Positions 1-5,622 of a DNA stretch of 6,681 nucleotides are shown here, piece by piece. Every line of letters starts with the position of its first letter. The stretch's first letter is position 1. Position numbers and translations under genes: made by a program. The stretch comes from Acidobacteriota bacterium (GTDB taxonomy: Bacteria > Acidobacteriota > Terriglobia > Terriglobales > Acidobacteriaceae). Below the pieces are notes generated by a model. That model ran no database searches. It was not told the origin of the DNA and was given only the letters and a program-made list of their open reading frames with translations. The stretch lies in contig JAEKKE010000036.1 in the NCBI GenBank assembly GCA_019510535.1, forward strand, positions 1-6,681, written 5' to 3'.

Positions 1-63
1 TGGCAGCTTGCGTCGCCGCACAAGTACATCGACAAGGTGAAGTCCTTTAAAAATCGCGGCTAG
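1..63 (+). CDS. C-terminal tail of an unidentified protein (partial, 5' end outside window)
   Basis: Reading from base 1 in frame 1 gives 20 codons and then TAG at 61-63, ending in the residues DKVKSFKNRG. About 16 of the 20 codons end in G or C, which matches the coding bias of the neighbouring genes; the other two plus-strand frames hit stops quickly. This supports a real gene end rather than chance. The tail is too short to identify a family. It overlaps the end of the convergent membrane-protein gene by 17 bp (47-63), so the two genes would share their 3' ends with no terminator between them. The alternative is that the frame is open by chance over 20 codons, which cannot be excluded without the upstream sequence. 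Confidence 0.5.
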   Translation, partial: WQLASPHKYIDKVKSFKNRG

Positions 64-1249
64 CTCCTCCGCATACCGACTCTCCTCCGCCAAACCGAAA
101 GTCTGGATTGGTTGGTTGCGGACTTGGCGTTATCGACTGGGGTGTTATCAGACCGAGTACGGTAGAGCCGACGCTCATCGTGTGTTTGTCCTTCCTCGAC
201 AGACGCGCGGCCGTGAAGCCGTGGCGAACTCCGTCCGGACCCAGAGCGAGCCAGCGTCGAAGGAACAATGAAACGGCAGTCAGTGCTATACCGAGAAGTA
301 TCGGGTCCCAGGTATGCCGCTGCCAGCCGAGGTACGGTTTATTGGTGATCAGGGTGAGGACAGCAGTAATCGCGCCGACCGCGATGATGAGGCGGTCCTT
401 CTGGCGAACCCCGCGTGTGAGTATGAGGGGCGGCAGGCACCAGATGAGCACCCACGTCGTCCAGTAGAACGGGCCAGTGGATCCCGAGTTGAAGCGCGTG
501 GGGCTCCCCAAACGTAACAGCAAGCTGAAATCTGAGATTTTGAGGTTGAGGATCAGGTATATGCCGAGCCATAGAAACGCCTCAGAGAGCGAGTACGCAT
601 CCTCAAGGTAATCGAAGCGGTGGCGGGAACGAATGGAGGCTATACAGATCAGCCCTGCGGCATACAACACCGCGATGGAGACATGTTGCACCGGGTGAGA
701 TGGGGTCCAGTAAGCGGGCAGGAAGCTGACGAAGACCATTGCGGCGGGAAATGCGTACCAGAGATTGAAGCGGTACCAGATCCAAAGAGAAGCCATGGCG
801 CCAACGGCAAGAATCACAGACTCAATTTCGCGCGACGGATAAAGGACGCCGCTGAAAACGGTGTAGTGCAGTCCTACGCACAGAAGAGCAACCGTACAGA
901 CGGCGAATGCTTCCTCGATTCCGTAGCGATACAGACGAGCCTGGGTTACGGCGACCTCGGCGGCCGTGTAAGAAACAGCAGCGAAGATCAATAAGAAGAT
1001 CCCTGTTGTTTGTTGCGACGGCCGCGAAAGAAAGATCGTGAAGAACAGCCCGATTGCGCCGGCTGCGCCGATCATGGTGAAGAAGAAAAGTACCAGCCTC
1101 AAAAAGATGTTGGTGGTGCGCAGGTCGGAGACGGTGTCTTGTTCAAGGCGCTGGTACTGATCCTTGCTGAGGTAGCCGTCTCCGCTCCACTGCCGCAGGA
1201 ATTTGCGGGCACGCAGAGTCTCTTCGTTCGATTCCGTGTAAATTCTCAC
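47..1249 (-). CDS. Polytopic membrane protein, DUF2157-like partner, unknown function
   Basis: This 400-residue protein starts at GTG (1247-1249) inside the stop of the upstream gene. A strong GGGAGG Shine-Dalgarno (1255-1260) lies five bases before it, so the start is well supported. Residues 11-42 form a charged cytoplasmic segment (FLRQWSGDGYLSKDQYQRL) resembling the short N-terminal region of DUF2157 proteins. About ten hydrophobic helices follow, near 50-73, 83-101, 112-131, 142-160, 163-180, 190-206, 221-236, 262-277, 286-301 and 315-333. The tail after 334 is hydrophilic, Pro-rich, and ends in a Gly-rich motif (FGGGESVCGGASRDF). That resembles the Gly-rich C-termini seen in several bacterial membrane proteins, here with Cys and Arg in place of some Gly. 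No catalytic motif is visible. It is probably co-translated with the DUF2157 gene and may form a complex with it; that is inference. Confidence 0.85.
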   Translation of the reverse strand: MRIYTESNEETLRARKFLRQWSGDGYLSKDQYQRLEQDTVSDLRTTNIFLRLVLFFFTMIGAAGAIGLFFTIFLSRPSQQTTGIFLLIFAAVSYTAAEVAVTQARLYRYGIEEAFAVCTVALLCVGLHYTVFSGVLYPSREIESVILAVGAMASLWIWYRFNLWYAFPAAMVFVSFLPAYWTPSHPVQHVSIAVLYAAGLICIASIRSRHRFDYLEDAYSLSEAFLWLGIYLILNLKISDFSLLLRLGSPTRFNSGSTGPFYWTTWVLIWCLPPLILTRGVRQKDRLIIAVGAITAVLTLITNKPYLGWQRHTWDPILLGIALTAVSLFLRRWLALGPDGVRHGFTAARLSRKDKHTMSVGSTVLGLITPQSITPSPQPTNPDFRFGGGESVCGGASRDF

Positions 1250-2250
1250 TCCGGCCTCCCAAAGCGACGCGCGATCTGGACAAGCATCGCGATCATCACG
1301 ATTGCGGTGAACACGAAGTAGGCCATGACAAAGGTGCCGTCCGAGGCGTTGCGGACGAGCATCCAGCTAACACCCACGTAGCCGTAGACGGCAGCGTAGG
1401 CGACGAAGGCAAACTGCCGGCGCTTCAAGCCCCAGACGAGAGACGCGGCACATGCGATCAGCAGACCGACAAGCCATAGGGCACGGTCTTGCGAATCGAA
1501 GATCCCGGAAAGGATTGCCCAGAATAGAACGTTGGCAGCGACGTTCAGATAGGTAGTAAAAAAATGCCGCTTCAATTTGAGGCGCTCAAGAATCGCTCCG
1601 GCTGTACCGACCACCAAACAGTAAACCAGGGCATAGAGCCGGTACGTCGTGTCCTGATGAGACGGCCAATGCGAGATAGTGATTCCGAACCATCCGGCAA
1701 GTGAGGACAAAGCGAGAGACAACACGAAGCGATTGTCGAAACGATAGGCAAGGAAGAAAAAGAGGAGGGCGGTGGCCAGGAGATAAAGATCCCACTGACC
1801 GGATAGGACGTGGAAACGGTGTTCCAGGTAGGCGAGTTCTACGCACCAGACAAGGCAACCGAGGTAGAGGACATAGTCGAAGATCGCAGTCGGTGCAGCC
1901 GTCTCCGCAGCCGACCAGGCGGGCGCGCGGGAAAAACAATACCAGAAAGAGGCGGTGAGGATGATGGAGAGAATGGTCAGGACGAGTACGTCACCGAGTT
2001 GCTGCGACCAGGTGGAGATAGTCCAGCCAAGTCCGGCAACGAACGCCAAGACACCTGCATAGAGGAGAAGGTTGAGCTCAAGCGAGAGGGAGAAAGGTTG
2101 TCCACGAGAGAGGCTCGCTAAATGAGCCTGCTGCTCAGTCGATATTGCACCTTGCTCCTTCCAGAGTTCCAGGCGAGCAAGGATAGTCATAGCGCTTTCA
2201 ACCTCCGGCCGTGAAGCAGCATGGCTGTGCTGAGTATTCGATTCCGACAT
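1246..2250 (-). CDS. DUF2157 domain membrane protein
   Basis: This is a 334-residue integral membrane protein of unknown function. Residues 22-50 (LARLELWKEQGAISTEQQAH and following) and the first membrane segment (about 57-79, LLLYAGVLAFVAGLGWTIS) match the general DUF2157 pattern: a short helical cytoplasmic head, then an 'LGALLLGLG..W' type first helix. Further hydrophobic segments lie near 85-106, 118-141, 154-170, 174-192, 203-221, 231-251, 257-275, 280-299 and 306-326, about ten in all. It ends in TGA overlapping the GTG of the next gene, which indicates translational coupling. The start is uncertain. The ATG at 2248-2250 lacks a clear ribosome binding site, whereas Met21 (2188-2190) has GGAGG 11 bases upstream and would give a 314-residue protein that still holds the whole domain. 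Confidence 0.85.
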   Translation of the reverse strand: MSESNTQHSHAASRPEVESAMTILARLELWKEQGAISTEQQAHLASLSRGQPFSLSLELNLLLYAGVLAFVAGLGWTISTWSQQLGDVLVLTILSIILTASFWYCFSRAPAWSAAETAAPTAIFDYVLYLGCLVWCVELAYLEHRFHVLSGQWDLYLLATALLFFFLAYRFDNRFVLSLALSSLAGWFGITISHWPSHQDTTYRLYALVYCLVVGTAGAILERLKLKRHFFTTYLNVAANVLFWAILSGIFDSQDRALWLVGLLIACAASLVWGLKRRQFAFVAYAAVYGYVGVSWMLVRNASDGTFVMAYFVFTAIVMIAMLVQIARRFGRPE

Positions 2251-2262
2251 ATTACATGTCGG
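2244..2262 (-). promoter_or_regulatory. Inverted repeat over the DUF2157 gene start codon
   Basis: CCGACAT (2244-2250) and ATGTCGG (2256-2262) are perfect 7-base inverted arms around ATTAC. In the minus-strand mRNA the AUG of the annotated start lies in the 3' arm, so a 7-bp hairpin with a 5-base loop would sequester it. The loop region also reads AUG-UAA directly before the annotated AUG, a start-stop minimal frame. This could be translational control or a protein-binding dyad, or it could mean the true start is Met21. The structure is seen directly; its role is inferred. Confidence 0.3.
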
Positions 2263-2609
2263 CTCACAAGAGGCCTAGTAGTTACTCGCAAGTCGTTTCA
2301 GGAAAGTTCAATCTCGATTGGTGTAGTGCAGGGCTTATGCATCTATGGGCGGTTTCCGCTATGAAAACGCCGCTGCACGCCTTCTCCCGGGATACCCAGC
2401 AACAGGAGAAACGCTCTAGTCCATGAACCATTCTTCTGAAGTCCGTCAAGGACCATTCGAAGCGGTGAACCTGTGACACTTGCCGATGGCTCAGGATAGA
2501 CGCGAAGTCATATGCGCCGCAGCAAAAGGTTAATTGGGAGATTGAGTGAACGTGGGTTGGACAGAAAGGAAAATAATTCCTCTTCCCATTCTTAAAGTAT
2601 CAGAAGGGT

Positions 2610-2636
2610 GGGGGCTTGCCGCAAGCGCCTGTTTTT
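2610..2636 (+). terminator. Candidate intrinsic terminator or attenuator upstream of arr
   Basis: The arms GGGGCTTG (2611-2618) and CAAGCGCC (2622-2629) enclose a CCG loop. Five pairs close the loop, then there is one mismatch or bulge (G at 2627) and two more G-C pairs with a possible G-U, followed by G and TTTTT at 2632-2636. This is the layout of a rho-independent terminator read on the plus strand. It ends about 50 bases before the arr start codon. It could stop read-through from the left or attenuate arr expression. The stem is short and imperfect, so this is tentative. Confidence 0.4.
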
Positions 2637-2668
2637 CCTCAATATCATGCGAGTCCATATCTGTTCGC

Positions 2669-2674
2669 AGGAGG
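2669..2674 (+). promoter_or_regulatory. arr ribosome binding site AGGAGG
   Basis: AGGAGG at 2669-2674 precedes the ATG at 2688 by 13 bases, longer than the usual 5-9. It still argues for that ATG over the in-frame TTG at 2616, which would place the terminator-like hairpin inside the coding region. The next in-frame ATG at 2706 has no Shine-Dalgarno of its own. Confidence 0.5.
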
Positions 2675-2687
2675 AAGCAACATACCT

Positions 2688-3101
2688 ATGTCAACCAGCG
2701 AAAGCATGTTTCGCAAGCAGTACTTCCACGGTACTCGGGCCGATCTCTCGCACGGCGATCTGATTGTGCCTGGGTATGCATCGAACTTCGGCGAAGGAAA
2801 GCCACTCTCGTGGGTGTACTGTACGGGCACGCTCGATGCGGCCATGTGGGGCGCTGAACTAGCCGTCGGCAATGGCCCGGAGAGAATTTACCTGGTCGAG
2901 CCGACAGGACCAATCGAAGACGACCCGAACTTGACCAACAAGAGGTTTCCCGGCAATCCAACCCGCTCCTACCGCTCGCGCGAGGCGCTGCGCGTTGTGG
3001 CGGAGGTAACAAACTGGCAGGGCCACTCGCCCGAGCAATTGCAACACATGAAGGATGGCCTCGCACGCCTCAAGGCGGAAGGAGCCGAAATCATCGATTG
3101 A
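2688..3101 (+). CDS. arr: Rifampin ADP-ribosyltransferase (Arr family)
   Basis: This 137-residue cytoplasmic enzyme is expected to transfer ADP-ribose from NAD+ to the C23 hydroxyl of rifamycins, blocking their binding to RNA polymerase. Length and sequence fit the small Arr family (about 140 residues) along the whole protein. Recognisable blocks are YFHGTRADL (12-20), WVYCTGTLDAAMWGAELA (42-59), IYLVEPTGPIEDDPNLTNK (67-85), FPGNPTRSYRSRE (87-99) and WQGHSPEQL (110-118). By alignment with the Mycobacterium smegmatis enzyme from memory, H14, Y44 and D79 correspond to the catalytic His19, Tyr49 and Asp84; all three are present. I chose the ATG at 2688 because the protein then has family length and follows AGGAGG. 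An upstream TTG (2616) would add 24 residues with no family resemblance. The gene stands 94 bp before the NmrA-like gene on the same strand. Substrate specificity is inferred from the family only. Confidence 0.93.
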   Translation: MSTSESMFRKQYFHGTRADLSHGDLIVPGYASNFGEGKPLSWVYCTGTLDAAMWGAELAVGNGPERIYLVEPTGPIEDDPNLTNKRFPGNPTRSYRSREALRVVAEVTNWQGHSPEQLQHMKDGLARLKAEGAEIID

Positions 3102-3195
3102 CCGGGCAATCAGCCCCACGATCCAGTAGAAACGATACGCCCTCGCAAAACAGCCCTGGTGTTGCAGTGGGCATCTCAGAAACTGAGGAAGCCAC

Positions 3196-4068
3196 ATGTT
3201 GATTGTTTTGGGAGCTTCAGGTCACATCGGTAATGCATTAGTCACGCGCCTGTTAGACCAAGGCCAACAGGTACTCGCTCTTACTCGCGACCCGCAGAAG
3301 GCAGAGCAGTTCCTCAAGCGGGGAGCGGAAGCGGCGATTATTGACGTTCAAGATACAGACGGATTGCGTTCTGTTCTACGCAGAGGCGAGAGGGCCTTTG
3401 TCCTTAACCCTCCTGCCCCCATCTCAACGGACACTGATAAAGAGGAACGCCGAACTGCAGGAGCAATTCTCGAAGCACTTCGGGCGAGTTCACTTGAGAA
3501 GATCGTTCTTCAATCTACCTATGGTGCGCAGGCTGGAGATCACATCGGAGACTTGAGCGTATTGTTCGAGCTCGAACAGGGACTCCGGAGCCAATCGACT
3601 CCGAGCTCAATACTGCGAGCCGCGTACTACATGAGCAACTGGGATCAGATGCTCACGTCTGCGAAACAGGGAAAGCTGCCGACAATGTTTCCTGCTGATT
3701 TTCGCCTTCCCATGGTCGCCCCGCATGACATCGCGGTCGTCGCGGCGGAATTGTTAACGGCGCCACCGGAACCATTTGCCATTCACTACGTCGAGGGACC
3801 AAACGAGTACACACCATCCGACGTAGCGAACGCTTTCAGTGCAGCACTCCAGCGAAGCGTCGAATTGGATGTGATCCCACGCGAAAAATGGGAGCAGACA
3901 TACCTGGGAATTGGATTCTCTTCAGAAGCGGCGATGTCCTATTGCCGAATGACGGCGGCAACGCTCGACGAAGGTCCCGAGAGACCGCGGTCACCGCACA
4001 AAGGGCAAACCAGCCTACAGACTTACATCAGGGATCTCGTAGCTCGTTCTGAAACGAAGAGCAGATAA
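3196..4068 (+). CDS. NmrA-like NAD(P)-binding oxidoreductase (atypical SDR)
   Basis: This is a 290-residue soluble Rossmann-fold protein of the NmrA/atypical SDR group, which includes NAD(P)H:quinone reductases of the YtfG/QOR2 type and NADP-sensing regulators. The dinucleotide motif GASGHIG is at residues 6-12. TRDPQKA (30-36) follows strand 2, and Arg31 is suited to the 2'-phosphate of NADP(H). VLQSTYGAQ (104-112) is the strand-5 region, and ILRAAYYMSNW (139-149) is the characteristic 'lRpg.fm.N' segment of the group. No classical YxxxK catalytic pair is evident, as usual for NmrA-like proteins. Length is normal. The ATG at 3196 follows GAGGA (3185-3189) at six bases. It converges on the tetR gene with a 32-bp gap. 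A quinone- or carbonyl-reductase role is possible but not shown. Confidence 0.88.
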   Translation: MLIVLGASGHIGNALVTRLLDQGQQVLALTRDPQKAEQFLKRGAEAAIIDVQDTDGLRSVLRRGERAFVLNPPAPISTDTDKEERRTAGAILEALRASSLEKIVLQSTYGAQAGDHIGDLSVLFELEQGLRSQSTPSSILRAAYYMSNWDQMLTSAKQGKLPTMFPADFRLPMVAPHDIAVVAAELLTAPPEPFAIHYVEGPNEYTPSDVANAFSAALQRSVELDVIPREKWEQTYLGIGFSSEAAMSYCRMTAATLDEGPERPRSPHKGQTSLQTYIRDLVARSETKSR

Positions 4069-4100
4069 ACGACTGCCGCCCCGATAGGATTGAACCTGTA

Positions 4101-4637
4101 TTATCGCTGCGAGATCTTCTGGCGAACGCTTTCAAGGATCTCGTCCGAAAACCGCGGATCCTTGACAGCCCTCGCCAGTACGACGCCGCCAAGTAACGCT
4201 GCGGTTTGAAAGATCGCTTCCTTTCGGTCCACGCTATTTGCAGAAAGAATTTCTTCCAGTCCCTGCTCGAATGCCGCTTTGATTTCAGGTGTGGAATGAG
4301 CTACCTCCTGAGCGAGGGAGACCATTGTGCAGCCATCGCCGGGATTATCTCGATGCCGCGCACTCAGGTAACGAGCGGCAAATGCTTTCAGACCTTTTTT
4401 CGTCGCACCGTGGCTCCGCACACGACCCGCTGAGATTGCTTGTCCATACGCAACCGCAGCTTCCTGAAGATCTTCTTTCGAGTTGAAGTGCGCATAGAAC
4501 GCGCCGTGAGTCAGACCTGCGGCCTTCATGATTTCGCTCACGGTTACATTCTCAAATCCCCGTTCCCGGAACAATCGTGAAGCTTCTTTCACAATCCGCT
4601 CATGTTTGGCGGCGGTCTCTTCGGCGGGATAGCGCAA
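4101..4637 (-). CDS. TetR/AcrR-family transcriptional repressor
   Basis: This 178-residue one-component regulator has its N-terminal DNA-binding domain at about residues 11-57. Helix 1 contains RIVKEASRLFRERGF (14-28), and the helix-turn-helix VSEIMKAAGLTHGAFYAHF (33-51) is followed by SKEDL, all typical of TetR. The C-terminal ligand-binding half carries GDGCTMVSLAQEVA (about 100-113), a pattern common in one TetR subgroup. The start is TTG (4635-4637). It is the most upstream possible start because TAA precedes it immediately, and the resulting MRYPAE beginning matches the usual 'MRYS/P' start of relatives. GGAGG lies 11 bases upstream (4649-4653). It is divergent from the SDR gene across 81 bp containing a large palindrome, so autoregulation and repression of the SDR are likely. 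The ligand is unknown. Confidence 0.92.
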   Translation of the reverse strand: MRYPAEETAAKHERIVKEASRLFRERGFENVTVSEIMKAAGLTHGAFYAHFNSKEDLQEAAVAYGQAISAGRVRSHGATKKGLKAFAARYLSARHRDNPGDGCTMVSLAQEVAHSTPEIKAAFEQGLEEILSANSVDRKEAIFQTAALLGGVVLARAVKDPRFSDEILESVRQKISQR

Positions 4638-4657
4638 TTATTTCGCAACCTCCAACT

Positions 4658-4694
4658 ATGATGATCATCATATCACATATATGACGGTCATCAT
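4658..4694. promoter_or_regulatory. Candidate TetR operator: 37-bp hyphenated palindrome
   Basis: The arms ATGATGATCATCATAT (4658-4673) and ATATGACGGTCATCAT (4679-4694) are inverted repeats with 14 of 16 positions paired around a 5-base spacer (CACAT). The left arm is itself a perfect palindrome, extending to 16 bp as TATGATGATCATCATA (4657-4672). The right arm contains ATGAC-G-GTCAT (4681-4691). Their centres are about 21.5 bp apart, close to two helical turns, which would suit two TetR dimers on one face of the DNA. The element lies between both ribosome binding sites, so binding would block both divergent genes. The site is seen in sequence; binding is inferred. Confidence 0.7.
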
Positions 4695-4718
4695 GTATGG
4701 CCGGCTACAGGAGAAACT

Positions 4719-5501
4719 ATGAAGCTCGCAGGGAAAAAGGCCCTCATCACCGGGGGAAACAGCGGAATCGGACTTGCAACAGCTCGCCTTTTCATCGCTG
4801 AAGGCGCTGAAGTCGCCATTACTGGCCGTGACAAGCAGACGCTGGATGAAGCGGTTGCGGAGCTCGGTTCCAGAGCACGCGGCTACCGCGCGGATGTGAC
4901 CGTTGCAGAGGACCGCAGGCTGCTGTTTGCGGGTCTCGCTCAAGACTTCGGTAAGCTCGATATCGTCTTTGCCAATGCGGGGATCAGCGGCAGAACGCCT
5001 GTTGGCGCAACGGAAGAATCCACCTTCGAGAACATTATTCACACCAATCTCAATGGCGCTTTCTTTACGGTAAACTCAGCAGTTCCGTTGCTCAATGATG
5101 GCGCCAGCATCATCTTCAACGGATCTGTACACAACTACCTTGGCCAACCGGGCTACGCCGCCTATGCTGCTACCAAAGGCGGACTCGTCTCCATGGCTCG
5201 CGCCATCGCAGCCGATCTCGCGCCGCGGAACATTCGTGTGAATGTAGTCGCACCCGGGGCAACGAAGACTCCGATCTGGAAACGCGGCGCCCGCGCATCT
5301 GCGACCACGGAGGAAACCGCGAAACTTACGAACTTCGTCTCTTCCGCGACTCCGCTGGGCCGATGGGGCGAAGCAGAAGAACAGGCCAAGGCTGCGCTCT
5401 TTCTCGCTTCTGACGACTCGTCTTATATCAACGCGATCGAACTGGTGGTGGATGGAGGCTTAACGGGCGCACCCTTCGGAGCACCGGCGTTCCGCGTCTG
5501 A
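4719..5501 (+). CDS. Classical short-chain dehydrogenase/reductase (SDR)
   Basis: This 260-residue cytoplasmic NAD(P)-dependent oxidoreductase has a complete classical SDR set. The cofactor motif TGGNSGIG is at residues 11-18, TGR at 35-37 (Arg37 suggests NADP preference), D59-V60 at the adenine pocket, and NAG at 86-88. The catalytic tetrad is Asn110, Ser136, Tyr149 and Lys153 (YAATK). PGATKTP follows the IRVNVVAPG strand, and VVDGG lies near the C-terminus (243-247), typical of the 'P/S-xxx-VDGG' ending. Length is normal. The ATG at 4719 follows AGGAG (4709-4713) at five bases. Expression is probably controlled by the divergent TetR repressor through the intervening palindrome. The substrate cannot be told from sequence; TetR-SDR pairs are often assigned to detoxification of small carbonyl or aromatic compounds, which is inference here. 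Confidence 0.95.
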   Translation: MKLAGKKALITGGNSGIGLATARLFIAEGAEVAITGRDKQTLDEAVAELGSRARGYRADVTVAEDRRLLFAGLAQDFGKLDIVFANAGISGRTPVGATEESTFENIIHTNLNGAFFTVNSAVPLLNDGASIIFNGSVHNYLGQPGYAAYAATKGGLVSMARAIAADLAPRNIRVNVVAPGATKTPIWKRGARASATTEETAKLTNFVSSATPLGRWGEAEEQAKAALFLASDDSSYINAIELVVDGGLTGAPFGAPAFRV

Positions 5502-5522
5502 GCTGTGCAAGGCCAGATAGTT

Positions 5523-5597
5523 GATCGGTACCTGTAAACACGCATGTTGGAAGCCACAGCCTGTCGCTCCCAACATGCGCGTTTACAGCTACTGATC
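5523..5597. repeat. Long near-perfect inverted repeat between convergent genes
   Basis: The two 28-base arms (5523-5550 and 5570-5597) pair at 25 of 28 positions around a 19-base loop. The inner 19 bases, CTGTAAACACGCATGTTGG (5532-5550) against 5570-5588, have a single mismatch. The outer eight pairs, after a C-C mismatch, run GATCGGTA against TACTGATC. The element sits 21 bp after the SDR stop and 25 bp before the stop of the convergent propeller gene, so it may end transcription in both directions. No T-tract follows either arm, which is unlike a standard intrinsic terminator. A small palindromic repeat element is the alternative. Confidence 0.75.
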
Positions 5598-5622
5598 TGC
5601 GCAGCTTACGCGCGCGACATGT

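Larger units (their letters stand above)
2251..2687. other. Intergenic region between divergent DUF2157 and arr genes
   Basis: This 437-bp stretch has no convincing gene. The open frames in it lack good ribosome binding sites and their translations do not resemble a known family. It must hold the promoter of the minus-strand membrane-protein pair and probably that of arr, but I see no -35/-10 pair with acceptable spacing on either strand. AATAAT (2572-2577) resembles a -10 box but has no matching -35. The one structured element is the GC-rich hairpin plus T-tract at 2610-2636. No transposon ends, tRNA or direct repeats were recognised. Confidence 0.6.

Noticed and set aside
108..994. Several plus-strand open frames antisense to the 400-residue membrane protein.
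   Set aside because: The minus-strand frame has clear membrane helices, a strong ribosome binding site and coupling to its neighbour; the plus frames are compositionally odd (Arg-rich) and unlike known proteins.
2320..2331. GGTGTAGTGCAG is repeated exactly at 860-871.
   Set aside because: A single 12-base match is expected by chance in a window of this size, and the flanks do not match.
2423..2476. A 17-codon plus-strand frame (ATG to TGA) with AGGAG upstream, as a possible leader peptide before arr.
   Set aside because: The Shine-Dalgarno is about 14 bases away, the peptide shows no run of regulatory codons, and it ends over 130 bases before the terminator-like hairpin.
2546..2857. Plus-strand open frame of about 103 codons overlapping the start of arr.
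   Set aside because: It runs out of frame through the well-supported arr gene, and its translation has no recognisable pattern; it is a shadow frame.
3096..3111. GATTG and CAATC inverted repeat just after the arr coding end, as a terminator.
   Set aside because: A five-pair stem with no T-tract does not support termination.
3175..3187. CTCAG-AAA-CTGAG hairpin overlapping the ribosome binding site of the NmrA-like gene.
   Set aside because: Only five pairs with a three-base loop; too weak to claim regulation without conservation.
4086..4097. On the minus strand, GGTTCAATCC resembles a tRNA T-loop between the NmrA-like and tetR genes.
   Set aside because: The adjacent bases do not form a five-pair T-stem, and no anticodon or acceptor arm is present in the 32-bp gap; no att-site partner was seen.
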